Assembly: GCA_023134955.1 (NCBI GenBank)
Contig: JAGLUC010000503.1
Location: 1-27,425, forward strand
Direction of reading: 5' to 3'
Source: Methylococcales bacterium
GTDB lineage: Bacteria > Pseudomonadota > Gammaproteobacteria > Methylococcales > Methylomonadaceae
Length of the DNA: 27,425 nucleotides
Below are positions 1 to 8,200 of this stretch, one piece after another. Under the pieces are notes generated by a model that worked only from the letters and a program-made list of their open reading frames with translations, ran no database searches and was not told the DNA's origin. A program made the translations under genes and the position numbers. Position 1 is the first letter of the stretch. Each line of letters starts with the position of its first letter.

Positions 1-71
1 CAGGTTTTAAATATCATGGTCGTGTTAAAGCATTAGCTGATGCTGCACGTGAGGCCGGATTGAAGTTCTAG
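1..71 (+). CDS. rplR: 50S ribosomal protein L18, C-terminal fragment
   Basis: This is the 3' end of a gene that enters from the left edge. The visible frame (first full codon at 3) encodes a tail reading GFKYHGRVKALADAAREAG then LKF and stop, which is the conserved C-terminus of L18. L18 binds 5S rRNA in the large subunit. It lies directly before rpsE, the standard spc operon order. Only about 22 codons are visible. Confidence 0.93.
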   Translation, partial: GFKYHGRVKALADAAREAGLKF

Positions 72-80
72 GAGAATATA

Positions 81-593
81 ATGGCTACATCAGGACCTCA
101 AGGTCAAGCAAGTGCAGATGGCATGCAGGAAAAATTGGTTTCTGTTCGCCGTGTTGCAAAAGTGGTTAAAGGCGGTAGAGTATTTGGTTTTGCTGCACTA
201 ACGGTTGTCGGAGATGGGCAAGGTCGAGTTGGTTATGGGGTAAGTAAAGCAAAAGAAGTGCCCATAGCTATTCAAAAATCACTTGAACAAGCTAGAAAAA
301 ATATGCGTAAAGTACAGTTAAAAGAAGGTACTTTGCAATATACAGTAACTGGGGAAACGGGTGCGGCAAAAGTCTATATGCAGCCTGCTTCAGAAGGTAC
401 TGGAATAATAGCTGGTGGTGCAATGCGAGCAGTATTTGAAGTGGTTGGTGTGCATAATGTACTGGCTAAATGTATTGGTACTAATAATCCTATTAATGTT
501 GTGAGAGCAACTATTAAAGGTTTAACTGAAATGAAAAATGCTGAACAAATCGCTGCAAAACGTGGTTTAACAGTTGATCAAATTACTGGATAG
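81..593 (+). CDS. rpsE: 30S ribosomal protein S5
   Basis: S5 is a small-subunit protein involved in decoding accuracy and mRNA entry. The 170-residue product has the S5 N-terminal double-stranded RNA-binding domain (VVKGGRVFGFAALTVVGD, about residues 28-45) and the C-terminal ribosomal fold with the GTGIIAGGAMRAVFE segment. Length is close to the E. coli protein (167 residues). The start ATG has a ribosome binding site (aggaga, about 70-75). It sits 9 bases after rplR and 5 bases before rpmD, inside the spc operon. Confidence 0.98.
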   Translation: MATSGPQGQASADGMQEKLVSVRRVAKVVKGGRVFGFAALTVVGDGQGRVGYGVSKAKEVPIAIQKSLEQARKNMRKVQLKEGTLQYTVTGETGAAKVYMQPASEGTGIIAGGAMRAVFEVVGVHNVLAKCIGTNNPINVVRATIKGLTEMKNAEQIAAKRGLTVDQITG

Positions 594-598
594 TAATC

Positions 599-784
599 AT
601 GGCTGATAAAAAATTAAGTGTAACCATGACCAAGAGTAAAATTGGGCGGCTTAAAAGCCACCAGGGATGCTTAAAAGGTTTGGGCTTACGTAAAATACGT
701 CAAACAGTTGAAATTATTGATACCCCTGAAAATAGAGGTATGATCAATAAAGTTTCATACATGCTTAAAGTAGAGGAAGTGTAA
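599..784 (+). CDS. rpmD: 50S ribosomal protein L30
   Basis: L30 is a small large-subunit protein. The 61-residue product carries the family pattern: MTKSKIGRLKSHQGCLKGLGL, then a short VEIIDTP segment and the MINKVSYMLKVEE tail. Its length is typical of bacterial L30. The stop codon overlaps the rplO start by one base (TAATG), indicating translational coupling within the spc operon. Confidence 0.97.
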   Translation: MADKKLSVTMTKSKIGRLKSHQGCLKGLGLRKIRQTVEIIDTPENRGMINKVSYMLKVEEV

Positions 785-1218
785 TGTATTTAAATACTAT
801 TCAGTCTGCTGATGGATCAAGAAAGAATCGTAAAAGAGTGGGGCGTGGCATAGGTTCAACTTTAGGTAAAACCTGTGGAAGGGGGCATAAGGGACAAAAA
901 TCTCGTAGTGGTGGCTTTCATAAGGTTGGTTTTGAAGGTGGTCAAATGCCTTTACAACGTAGATTACCAAAGGTTGGTTTTAGTTCGCGAGTTAAAAAAT
1001 ACTCTTCTGAAGTTACTTTATATGAAGTGAGTTCATTAGAATCTGAGGTGGTAGATTTGCAGGCATTGATTGCAGCAAATTTGGTGCCCTCGTTTGCTAA
1101 AACAGTAAAAGTTATTAAGTCTGGCGAAGTATCTAAGTCAGTGACAATTAAAGGATTGAAAGTAACTGCTGGTGCAAAACTTTCAATTGAAGCTGCTGGT
1201 GGCAAAGTCGAGGCATAA
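784..1218 (+). CDS. rplO: 50S ribosomal protein L15
   Basis: L15 is a large-subunit assembly protein. The 144-residue product has the glycine/arginine-rich N-terminal extension (KRVGRGIGSTLGKTCGRGHK, residues about 17-36) and the GGQMPLQRRLPKVGF motif characteristic of the family. It overlaps the rpmD stop by one base, and its own stop abuts the secY start, the normal gammaproteobacterial order. Confidence 0.98.
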   Translation: MYLNTIQSADGSRKNRKRVGRGIGSTLGKTCGRGHKGQKSRSGGFHKVGFEGGQMPLQRRLPKVGFSSRVKKYSSEVTLYEVSSLESEVVDLQALIAANLVPSFAKTVKVIKSGEVSKSVTIKGLKVTAGAKLSIEAAGGKVEA

Positions 1219-2541
1219 GTGAGTACTTCAAAAGTTGAAATGGCAAGTAAAATGGGCGCTTTCTCAGAATTGAGATCAAGATTACTTTTTGTACTTGGTG
1301 CTTTCTTCGTGTATCGCGTAGGAGCTCATATTCCTGTTCCAGGAATTGATCCGCAAGCATTGGCAATAATGTTTGAGCAACAAAGTGGCTCAATATTAGA
1401 TATGTTTAATATGTTTTCGGGTGGTGCATTGATGCGTTTGAGTCTCTTTGCTCTTGGAATTATGCCTTACATATCAGCTTCAATTATTATGCAGTTAATG
1501 ACTGTTGTTGTTCCAACTATGGAACAAATTAAAAAAGAAGGTGAATCTGGGCGTAGAAAAATATCCCAATACACACGTTATGGAACGGTTGTCTTAGCAA
1601 CATTTCAGGCGATTGGTATTTCTATGGCATTGCAGAATCAAACAGCTGGTGGCTTAGGGGTTGTGATTAATCCTGGTACAAGCTTTATTTTTATTACAAC
1701 AATTACCCTGGTTACTGGCACTATCTTTTTGATGTGGCTAGGTGAGCAGGTTACTGAGCGTGGAATTGGTAATGGTATTTCTTTAATTATCTTTGCTGGT
1801 ATCGTTTCAGGTCTTCCTTCTGCAGTTGGTGGTACGCTAGAACTTGCAAGAACGGGGGAAATGAATGGCGCTTTTATAGTTTTATTATTTATTGTTGCCA
1901 TTGCGGTTACTGCACTAGTTGTTTTTGTTGAGCGTGGTCAGCGCCGCATTATTATCAATTACCCTAAGCGTCAAGAGGGTCGTAAAATGATGGCGGGGCA
2001 AAGTAGTTTTTTACCACTGAAGTTAAATATGGCGGGAGTAATTCCACCTATTTTCGCTTCAAGTATTATTTTATTCCCATCAACAATTGCCGGATGGTTT
2101 AGCAGTAATGAAGGCTTTGGCTGGTTGCAAGATGTTTCAACTATGCTCTCTCCTGGTCAGCCAGTTTATGTATTATGTTATGCCACTGCGATTATATTTT
2201 TCTGCTTTTTTTATACAGCTTTGGTTTTTAATTCAAAGGAAACAGCAGATAATCTTAAAAAATCAGGTGCATTTCTTCCTGGCATTAGACCAGGGGTGCA
2301 GACGACAGCATATATAGATAAGGTAATGACACGGTTAACTTTAATTGGTGCTTTTTATATTACCCTTGTTTGTTTATTGCCTGAGTTTATGATTGTATAC
2401 TGGAATGTACCCTTTTATTTTGGTGGTACATCATTATTAATTATAGTTGTTGTGGTTATGGATTTTATCTCTCAGCTTCAAACGCATTTGATGTCTCAAC
2501 AATATGACGGTTTAATGAAAAAAGCTAATTTAAAAAGATAA
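1219..2541 (+). CDS. secY: Protein translocase subunit SecY
   Basis: SecY is the channel-forming inner-membrane subunit of the SecYEG translocase. The 440-residue product has the expected ten hydrophobic segments. It has the first helix and plug region (GAHIPVPGIDP, FNMFSGGAL), the IMPYISASIIMQL helix and the conserved cytoplasmic VERGQRRI loop. The start is taken as GTG directly after the rplO stop because a GAGG Shine-Dalgarno sequence lies five bases upstream (1210-1213). An in-frame ATG at 1240 is the alternative. Position between rplO and rpmJ is the standard spc operon arrangement. Confidence 0.97.
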   Translation: MSTSKVEMASKMGAFSELRSRLLFVLGAFFVYRVGAHIPVPGIDPQALAIMFEQQSGSILDMFNMFSGGALMRLSLFALGIMPYISASIIMQLMTVVVPTMEQIKKEGESGRRKISQYTRYGTVVLATFQAIGISMALQNQTAGGLGVVINPGTSFIFITTITLVTGTIFLMWLGEQVTERGIGNGISLIIFAGIVSGLPSAVGGTLELARTGEMNGAFIVLLFIVAIAVTALVVFVERGQRRIIINYPKRQEGRKMMAGQSSFLPLKLNMAGVIPPIFASSIILFPSTIAGWFSSNEGFGWLQDVSTMLSPGQPVYVLCYATAIIFFCFFYTALVFNSKETADNLKKSGAFLPGIRPGVQTTAYIDKVMTRLTLIGAFYITLVCLLPEFMIVYWNVPFYFGGTSLLIIVVVVMDFISQLQTHLMSQQYDGLMKKANLKR

Positions 2542-2568
2542 ATTTAATTAAAATAAAAGAGGTTCGAT

Positions 2569-2682
2569 GTGAAAGTTCGTGCATCCGTAAAAAAAATTTG
2601 TAGAAATTGCAAAGTAGTAAAAAGAAATGGCGTATTACGTGTTATTTGTAAAGATGGGCGGCACAAGCAACGTCAAGGATAA
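2569..2682 (+). CDS. rpmJ: 50S ribosomal protein L36
   Basis: This is a short gene of 37 residues at the end of the spc operon. The product begins MKVRASVKKICRNCKVV and ends GRHKQRQG. It has the three cysteines and one histidine that bind zinc in the C-type L36 family (Cys11, Cys14, Cys27, and a His near 32). The start is GTG, preceded by a GAGG ribosome binding site (2560-2563) at about five bases. An overlapping ATG two bases upstream is in a frame that stops at once. L36 is the smallest large-subunit protein. Confidence 0.95.
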   Translation: MKVRASVKKICRNCKVVKRNGVLRVICKDGRHKQRQG

Positions 2683-2688
2683 ATTTTG

Positions 2689-2717
2689 TTGCGCAGAATG
2701 TCTCGTTATGCTATGAT
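2689..2717 (+). promoter_or_regulatory. Candidate sigma-70 promoter for the alpha operon
   Basis: Between rpmJ and rpsM there is a TTGCGC hexamer (2689-2694), a 17-base spacer and TATGAT (2712-2717), with TG at 2709-2710 giving an extended -10. Transcription would start near 2724, leaving a leader of about 34 bases before rpsM. This could allow rpsM-rpsK-rpsD-rpoA-rplQ to be expressed independently of the spc operon. No transcript data support it here. Confidence 0.6.
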
Positions 2718-2757
2718 TGTGCGCTTAACTTTAGAATACCGATGTAGGAGTATCTAG

Positions 2758-3114
2758 ATGGCACGTATTGCCGGAATCAATGTAGCAGACCATAAACACG
2801 CAGAAATTGCGTTAACAGCAATTTATGGTGTTGGGCATCAAACTGCTAGGAAAATTTGTGATCAAGTAAAAATAGAGCCAACAGTTAAAATCGGCGAGCT
2901 GTCAGAAGCGCAGTTGGAATCAATTAGAAAGGTAATTTCTTCACTGACTGTTGAAGGTGATCTCCGTCGTGAAGTGTCAATGAATATCAAAAGACTCATG
3001 GATCTGGGTTGTTTTCGTGGGATTAGACATCGTAGAGGATTGCCGTTAAGAGGTCAGCGTACTAGAACAAACGCTCGTACTCGTAAAGGGCCTCGTAAAC
3101 CAATTAGAAAATAA
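2758..3114 (+). CDS. rpsM: 30S ribosomal protein S13
   Basis: S13 sits in the small-subunit head and contacts the P-site tRNA and the 50S subunit. The 118-residue product starts MARIAGINVADHKHAEIALT and has the helix-hairpin-helix segment IYGVGHQTARKI. It ends in the basic tail with GLPLRGQRTRTNARTRKGP typical of the family. It has a ribosome binding site (taggag, 2745-2750). It is the first gene of the alpha operon and is followed by rpsK 24 bases later. Confidence 0.98.
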   Translation: MARIAGINVADHKHAEIALTAIYGVGHQTARKICDQVKIEPTVKIGELSEAQLESIRKVISSLTVEGDLRREVSMNIKRLMDLGCFRGIRHRRGLPLRGQRTRTNARTRKGPRKPIRK

Positions 3115-3138
3115 GATATTCTGTAAAGGCAAGATAAA

Positions 3139-3525
3139 ATGGCAACTCAAAATCGTGCAAAAAAACGTATAAAAAAAGAAATTGCAGATGGCATAGCACA
3201 TGTACATGCTTCTTTTAATAACACAATTGTAACAATAAGTGATCGAAAAGGTAATGCTCTGTCATGGGCTACTGCAGGTGGTTCTGGTTTTAGAGGTTCG
3301 CGCAAAAGCACGCCTTTTGCTGCTCAAGTAGCTGCTGAAAGAGCGGGTACTATAGCTTTAGAGTACGGTATGAAAAACCTGGATGTGATGATTAAGGGCC
3401 CAGGTCCTGGTCGTGAATCTGCGGTTAGATCATTGAATAACTTAGGTTTTAAGATCACTAATATTGTTGATGTTACGCCTATTCCTCACAATGGTTGTCG
3501 TCCACCTAAAAAACGCCGCGTTTAA
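3139..3525 (+). CDS. rpsK: 30S ribosomal protein S11
   Basis: S11 is located on the small-subunit platform near the mRNA exit. The 128-residue product shows the family blocks GIAHVHASFNNTIVTISDR and WATAGGSGFRGSRKSTPFAA, and the invariant C-terminus PHNGCRPPKKRRV. Length is the usual one. It lies between rpsM and rpsD in the alpha operon. Confidence 0.98.
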   Translation: MATQNRAKKRIKKEIADGIAHVHASFNNTIVTISDRKGNALSWATAGGSGFRGSRKSTPFAAQVAAERAGTIALEYGMKNLDVMIKGPGPGRESAVRSLNNLGFKITNIVDVTPIPHNGCRPPKKRRV

Positions 3526-3558
3526 AATACCGCGTTTAACCTATTCGGAGTAGTAAAA

Positions 3559-4179
3559 ATGGCAAGATATCTTGGCCCAACTTGTAAATTAAGTCGAAGA
3601 GAAGGCGCTGACCTTTTGCTGAAAAGCAGAGGAAAGTCGTTAGAAGGAAAGTGTAAGCTAGAACAAAGGCCTGGTCAACATGGTACTGCGCGTACTAGAA
3701 ATTCAGATTATGCGCTTCAGTTGAGAGCAAAGCAGAGAATTCGTCGCATCTATGGCGTATTAGAAAAACAGTTTAGAAATTACTATAAAACTGCTGACCT
3801 TAAAAAAGGTGCTACTGGTGTAAACTTATTAAACCTACTTGAATCTAGGCTTGATAATGTAGTTTATCGAATGGGATATGCAAGTACAAGAGCAGAAGCA
3901 CGCCAACTGGTTTCTCATAAGTCTATTTTAGTTAATGATAAAATCACCAATATTGCTTCGTTTCAAGTAAGTGCAGGCGATGAGATTAAAGTAAGAGAAA
4001 AAGCTAAAAAGCAGCAAAGAATTATTGATTCATTGACTGTTACTGATCAATATGGATTTCCTTCATGGGTTGAAGTAAATCAAAAAGATATGGCAGGTAT
4101 TTACAAGTCATATCCTGAACGCTCTGAGCTGGGTGCTGATATGAATGAGCAGTTGGTAGTAGAACTGTATTCTAAATAA
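3559..4179 (+). CDS. rpsD: 30S ribosomal protein S4
   Basis: S4 is a primary 16S rRNA-binding assembly protein. In E. coli it also represses translation of the alpha operon. The 206-residue product has the N-terminal MARYLGPTCKLSRREGADL segment and an S4 RNA-binding domain around residues 95-155 (LESRLDNVVYRMGYASTRAEAR). It ends with the conserved LVVELYSK. Length equals that of E. coli S4. The classical S4-binding leader pseudoknot near rpsM was not verified. Confidence 0.98.
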   Translation: MARYLGPTCKLSRREGADLLLKSRGKSLEGKCKLEQRPGQHGTARTRNSDYALQLRAKQRIRRIYGVLEKQFRNYYKTADLKKGATGVNLLNLLESRLDNVVYRMGYASTRAEARQLVSHKSILVNDKITNIASFQVSAGDEIKVREKAKKQQRIIDSLTVTDQYGFPSWVEVNQKDMAGIYKSYPERSELGADMNEQLVVELYSK

Positions 4180-4199
4180 TTAACACTGAGAAATAAACT

Positions 4200-5207
4200 A
4201 TGCATAATTATATTGCTGGTTTGCTAAGACCAAAGTTGGTTGAAGTAGTCAGTCATAACGTTAATCATTCAAGAATCGTCATTGAACCTTTTGAAAGGGG
4301 CTTTGGTCATTCTTTAGGAAATGCTTTAAGACGAGTGATGTTGTCTTCTATTCCTGGTTGCGCTGTTAGTGAGGTTGAAATTGAAGGTGTTCAGCACGAA
4401 TACACCACAATTGAAGGTGTTCAGGAAGATGTAATTGACATCTTGCTCAATATTAAACAACTAGCTATTGTAATTCACGATAAAGATGAGGTTGAGTTTA
4501 CTTTATCTAAAAAAGGTGCTGGTGTGGTAACTGCAGCTGATATAAGTTTGCCTCACGATGTAGATATTATTAATCCTGATCTGGTTATTGCTAATTTAAC
4601 AGATGCTGGAGAGCTTAATATTAGGTTTAAGGCTGAACGTAATCGAGGGTATATTCCGTCTAGTGTTAGAAAAGAGCAAGAAACCTCAACTCCAGTTGGA
4701 GTTTTGTTTTTAGATGCTGCTTATAGCCCGGTTAATAAAGTTTCTTACACTGTTGAGAGTACTCGTGTTGAGCAACGTACTAACTTAGATAAGTTAATTA
4801 TTGAGTTAGAAACAAATGGTACAGTTGACCCTGAGGAAACTGTTAAGTTAGCGGCAACAATTTTACATGAACAGTTATCTGTTTTTGTTGATTTTGAAAA
4901 GGTGCATACAGAGCCAGTTGAGCCAGTAGCTCCTGCTGAACCAGAATTTGATCCGGTTTTATTAAGACCTGTTGATGACTTAGAGTTCACAGTACGCTCT
5001 GCTAATTGTTTAAAAGCTGAAAATATCTTTTATATTGGTGATTTAATTCAACGCACAGAAGTCGAATTATTAAAAACACCTAATTTAGGTAAAAAATCTT
5101 TAACTGAGATTAAGGATATATTGGCATTAAAAGGCTTGTCTTTAGGAATGCGTCTTGAAAATTGGCCGCCTGAAAACTTGATTGATCAAAGCCAAGCTGG
5201 AATTTAA
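4200..5207 (+). CDS. rpoA: DNA-directed RNA polymerase subunit alpha
   Basis: Alpha is the assembly platform of RNA polymerase, and its C-terminal domain contacts UP elements and activators. The 335-residue product has the N-terminal dimerisation domain (FERGFGHSLGNALRRVMLSS near residues 32-51). A flexible Pro/Glu-rich linker (EPVEPVAPAEPEFDP) follows. The alpha-CTD has the DNA-binding core RSANCLKAENI and the NLGKKSLTEIK segment. The first residues (MHNYIAGLLRPKLVEV) are slightly shorter than some homologues but align with the family start. It lies between rpsD and rplQ. Confidence 0.98.
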   Translation: MHNYIAGLLRPKLVEVVSHNVNHSRIVIEPFERGFGHSLGNALRRVMLSSIPGCAVSEVEIEGVQHEYTTIEGVQEDVIDILLNIKQLAIVIHDKDEVEFTLSKKGAGVVTAADISLPHDVDIINPDLVIANLTDAGELNIRFKAERNRGYIPSSVRKEQETSTPVGVLFLDAAYSPVNKVSYTVESTRVEQRTNLDKLIIELETNGTVDPEETVKLAATILHEQLSVFVDFEKVHTEPVEPVAPAEPEFDPVLLRPVDDLEFTVRSANCLKAENIFYIGDLIQRTEVELLKTPNLGKKSLTEIKDILALKGLSLGMRLENWPPENLIDQSQAGI

Positions 5208-5224
5208 CTTTAAGGTCGAAAGAA

Positions 5225-5608
5225 ATGAGACATCGTAAGACAGGAAGACAATTAAATAGAAATAGTAGTCACCGTAAAGCTATGTTTAGCAATATGACTA
5301 CATCATTATTTAATCATGAGTTAATTAGGACTACATTGCCAAAAGCAAAAGAATTAAGAGGCTTTGCAGAGCCATTAATTACTTTATCTAAAGATGATAC
5401 TGTTGCAAAAAGACGTATAGCTTTTGCAAAATTACGTGATAGGGATACAGTAACTAAACTTTTTAATGAGTTAGGGCCTAGATACCAAGATCGCCCAGGT
5501 GGATACCTAAGAATTATCAAGTGTGGATTTAGAACAGGTGATAAAGCTCCTATGGCTTACGTTGAGTTGGTTGATAGGTCAGAGCCAGAGACACAAGAAG
5601 AAGATTAA
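5225..5608 (+). CDS. rplQ: 50S ribosomal protein L17
   Basis: L17 lies near the peptide exit tunnel of the large subunit. The 127-residue product starts MRHRKTGRQLNRNSSHRKAM and contains TTLPKAKELRGFAEPLITL and RPGGYLRIIKCGFR, all family hallmarks. It is the last gene of the alpha operon and is followed by a strong rho-independent terminator. Confidence 0.98.
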   Translation: MRHRKTGRQLNRNSSHRKAMFSNMTTSLFNHELIRTTLPKAKELRGFAEPLITLSKDDTVAKRRIAFAKLRDRDTVTKLFNELGPRYQDRPGGYLRIIKCGFRTGDKAPMAYVELVDRSEPETQEED

Positions 5609-5630
5609 TTGTTTTTTTCTTTAATAATTA

Positions 5631-5657
5631 AAAAAACCGATTTTTATCGGTTTTTTT
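5631..5657 (+). terminator. Rho-independent terminator of the alpha operon
   Basis: A perfect inverted repeat, AAAAAACCGAT (5631-5641) and ATCGGTTTTTT (5646-5656), has a four-base T loop and a run of T at its end. It lies 22 bases after the rplQ stop. The A-rich left arm would also allow function on the other strand for fdxA. Confidence 0.85.
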
Positions 5658-5709
5658 ATGCCTATCACTTTATGCAGTAGTGTTTTAACGAGGTTATTTT
5701 TGAAGAGAG

Positions 5710-5754
5710 CTCTGCACCTGAAGCTTTTGTTTGGTGCAGAGTTTAGATTTTTTT
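5710..5754 (+). terminator. Second hairpin with T-tract after the alpha operon
   Basis: The arms CTCTGCACC (5710-5718) and GGTGCAGAG (5733-5741) form a perfect 9-base-pair stem with a 14-base loop. They are followed by TTTAGATTTTTTT on the plus strand. On the minus strand, downstream of fdxA, no T-tract follows the stem. It therefore looks like a back-up plus-strand terminator or the stem of a short RNA, with the first reading more likely. Confidence 0.5.
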
Positions 5755-5768
5755 AAAGGCAGAGAGAG

Positions 5769-6092
5769 TTATTTTTCTAATAAATCGATTTTATTTTCCT
5801 TTCCATTCCATTCTTCAGCATCCGCAGGTGGATCTTTAACTTCAGTAATTATTGGCCAGGATTTAGATAATTCAGCATTAAGTTCAATAAAATGCTCCTG
5901 GTTTTCAGGGAGTTCATCTTCAGCAAATATCGCTTCGGCAGGACACTCTGGTTCGCATAATGTGCAGTCAATACATTCGTCAGGATCAATGACTAAAAAG
6001 TTAGGGCCTTCATGAAAGCAGTCGACAGGGCATACGTCAACGCAATCAGTAAATTTACACTTAATACAGTTTTCTGTAACGACAAATGTCAT
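5769..6092 (-). CDS. fdxA: Seven-iron ferredoxin FdxA ([3Fe-4S][4Fe-4S])
   Basis: This is a soluble low-potential electron carrier of the Azotobacter vinelandii ferredoxin I type, 107 residues. Nine cysteines occur at 9, 12, 17, 21, 25, 40, 43, 46 and 50. With the initiator Met removed this is exactly the FdI spacing (8, 11, 16, 20, 24, 39, 42, 45, 49). In FdI, C8/C16/C49 hold the 3Fe cluster, C20/C39/C42/C45 hold the 4Fe cluster, and C11 and C24 are free. The core blocks CIKCKFTDCVDVCPVDCF and DPDECIDCTLCEPECPAEAI are family signatures. It is monocistronic and convergent with rplQ. Confidence 0.95.
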   Translation of the reverse strand: MTFVVTENCIKCKFTDCVDVCPVDCFHEGPNFLVIDPDECIDCTLCEPECPAEAIFAEDELPENQEHFIELNAELSKSWPIITEVKDPPADAEEWNGKENKIDLLEK

Positions 6093-6148
6093 GGTGTTTT
6101 CCAGGTAATTGGTATTGTAAAAAATTATTAATATATTAGCAGAAGTAG

Positions 6149-6886
6149 CTAAATATGAGTATAGATTTTAGAGAGTTTTTTAATAAAGAAATTATCTTGA
6201 GCTATTTGCTGGCTTGAGAATAATGCAATAAAATTAATTAATCTGGATGTTCTGATTCGGCTATATGTATCTAATAATGCAATGTGGGCTTCTTTTTGTA
6301 ATTGCTGGTCTGCAAATGTTTGATTGGCTCTTGCAGGTTGATTTAATGCAAGCTTAAAGAATTTAACAGCCTCATTTAATTTGTCTATGCTTAGCAAATA
6401 CGAAGCGTAAAAGTAGTTGGCATCAATACTCTTTGGGTTTATTTTAAGTCCCTTTTTGAGCAGTGTTTCGGCTTTTTTATTGTTACCAAAAGAAATTGGC
6501 CATCCAGGTGTCATATAATAAAGTGTGCCCAAGATAGTAAAAGCGGCTCCCTCTAGTGCAGCAGGGTGATCCTGTATTGCGCTCTCAAGTAATGTTTTTG
6601 CAGTATTAATTGATTCAAGCGCGGTAAATGGTGGTTGGTGAGCAGCATTGCTAGATATTATAATTGCTTGCCATATAATAAACCCTGTAGCTTTGTAGTG
6701 TGATTTTGATAATTGTTGGGTTTTTGTTAATAAGGCTTGATAGTTAGATGGGTTAGTCGCTTTATTTTTATTGTAATAGATATTCGCCCATTCGGACTCT
6801 ATAGCATTTATTTCTGATGTTATGCTATTTGCAAACAGAGTGTTACTGGTTAGTAGTAAAAAAGCGACAATAGTTGTTTTGTTCAT
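6149..6886 (-). CDS. Exported TPR-like protein (TRAP-T/TatT-like family)
   Basis: This is a 245-residue protein of unassigned function. Residues 1-19 form a typical Sec signal peptide (MNKTTIVAFLLLTSNTLFA), so it is probably periplasmic. The rest is alpha-helical with tetratricopeptide-like units. The segment around residues 125-185 (GWPISFGNNKKAETLLKKGL, then INPKSIDANYFYASYLL) resembles the TatT/T-component family of periplasmic TPR proteins. In that family a GWP..FG turn precedes two TPRs. No TRAP transporter genes are adjacent, so a transport role is not supported. It lies in the same direction as the CYTH gene and 60 bases after it. Confidence 0.75.
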   Translation of the reverse strand: MNKTTIVAFLLLTSNTLFANSITSEINAIESEWANIYYNKNKATNPSNYQALLTKTQQLSKSHYKATGFIIWQAIIISSNAAHQPPFTALESINTAKTLLESAIQDHPAALEGAAFTILGTLYYMTPGWPISFGNNKKAETLLKKGLKINPKSIDANYFYASYLLSIDKLNEAVKFFKLALNQPARANQTFADQQLQKEAHIALLDTYSRIRTSRLINFIALFSSQQIAQDNFFIKKLSKIYTHI

Positions 6887-6946
6887 ACAGCTTAATATAG
6901 ATTATTTTTGCTATAAATACAAATCTTTCAATAAATCAAATTGTTA

Positions 6947-7414
6947 TTACCATTTGCGGTATGGTTTTTTGCAAAGGTTGTTGTTGTAATACCGCAAATC
7001 ATCAGTTACTTCTTTTGCTACCCAGTCTGGGATGTCAAAGCTTTCTTCAATTGTAGATAGTTCAATTTCAGCAACAATGAGTCCTTTGTTATCGCCTTCA
7101 AAAACGTCAACTTCCCACATGTGTTGTTTGTTAGGAACAAAATAGCGGGTTTTTTCCAGAATTGGTTTTTCACAAAGAGTATTTAGTATTTCCAGGCCAT
7201 CTTCAAAAGCTATTTCATACTCAAATTCCTGTCTGTTATTGCCGATAGTAGCACTTTTGATGTTAATCCATGCCTTGTCATCACTTATACGGATCCTAAC
7301 CGACCTTTTTGAATCGCTGATCAGGTAGCCTTGTTTATAGTTGCTAGAGTACTTTATCTGTTTTTTCCAGTTGTTGTTTTTAACTAAAAATTTATGTTCG
7401 ATTTCTATAGCCAT
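6947..7414 (-). CDS. CYTH domain (triphosphate tunnel metalloenzyme) protein
   Basis: This is a protein of 155 residues from the chosen start. It opens MAIEIEHKFLVKN, with the EXEXK signature (E4-I-E6-H-K8) that coordinates metal and triphosphate in the tunnel of the CYTH superfamily. Further tunnel-type strands follow: RSVRIRISDDKAWINIKSA, EFEYEIAFEDG and LIVAEIELS. Small bacterial members of this type hydrolyse tripolyphosphate, and some relatives are adenylate cyclases or thiamine triphosphatases. The true substrate cannot be told from sequence. An upstream in-frame ATG at 7459 would add 15 residues, but the family start is at EXEXK. A TATAAT-like box (7460-7465, minus strand) may be its promoter. 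Confidence 0.9.
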   Translation of the reverse strand: MAIEIEHKFLVKNNNWKKQIKYSSNYKQGYLISDSKRSVRIRISDDKAWINIKSATIGNNRQEFEYEIAFEDGLEILNTLCEKPILEKTRYFVPNKQHMWEVDVFEGDNKGLIVAEIELSTIEESFDIPDWVAKEVTDDLRYYNNNLCKKPYRKW

Positions 7415-7594
7415 GATGATTAATGATTGTTGTTGCAGCTTGAGTGAGTTTTGCTGCATATTATAAACAGCCTCGTTGATCTATTTTTCTTTATTTTATT
7501 GATTGGTAATGATAAAGTAGAAAGACCTATTAAATTACTTGGTATTTATTTTGACCAGTATTTAGGATATTTTATTTATATAATGGAGAAAACA

Positions 7595-8176
7595 GTGGCT
7601 GTTGAATTACCTGCTTTACCTTATGCAAAAGATGCGCTTGCACCTCATATTTCAGAAGAAACGCTTGAGTTTCATTATGGTAAACACCATCAAACATACG
7701 TGACTAATCTAAATAACCTAATTTCTGGTACTTCTTTTGAAGATGCTTCGTTGGAGTCTATCGTTGCTCGTTCAGAAGGTGGTATGTTTAATAATGCTGC
7801 TCAAATCTGGAATCATACTTTTTATTGGAATAGCCTGTCTCCAAATGGTGGTGGTGCACCAGAGGGAGCATTAGCTGATGCTATTAATGCTAAATTTGGG
7901 TCTTTTGATGAATTTAAAGCTGAATTTACAAAGTGTGCTGTGACAACTTTTGGTTCTGGTTGGGCTTGGCTGGTCAAAAATTCTGATGGTAGTATTGAGC
8001 TGGTAAGTACCAGTAATGCAGGATGTCCATTAACCAAAGGGCAAACCCCTTTGTTGACCTGTGATGTTTGGGAGCATGCTTATTACATTGATTACCGTAA
8101 TGCCAGGCCTAAGTATTTAGAAGCTTTCTGGGTTTTAGTTAATTGGGAGTTTGCGACTGCAAATTATTCAGCTTAA
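7595..8176 (+). CDS. sodB: Superoxide dismutase [Fe] (Fe/Mn family)
   Basis: The enzyme converts superoxide to oxygen and hydrogen peroxide in the cytoplasm. The 193-residue product matches E. coli SodB in length and sequence style (LPALPYAKDALAPHIS, FHYGKHHQTYVTNLNNLI). Metal ligands are visible: His in FHYGKHH, His in QIWNHTFYW, and Asp and His in DVWEHAYYIDY. The Gln in NNAAQIWNHT fits an iron-type enzyme. The start is GTG at 7595, preceded by GGAG at six bases. The ATG at 7583 contains that ribosome binding site and would add four residues with no family support. A hairpin terminator follows. Confidence 0.95.
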   Translation: MAVELPALPYAKDALAPHISEETLEFHYGKHHQTYVTNLNNLISGTSFEDASLESIVARSEGGMFNNAAQIWNHTFYWNSLSPNGGGAPEGALADAINAKFGSFDEFKAEFTKCAVTTFGSGWAWLVKNSDGSIELVSTSNAGCPLTKGQTPLLTCDVWEHAYYIDYRNARPKYLEAFWVLVNWEFATANYSA

Positions 8177-8200
8177 ATTTTGTTAAGTAAATGATTATTA

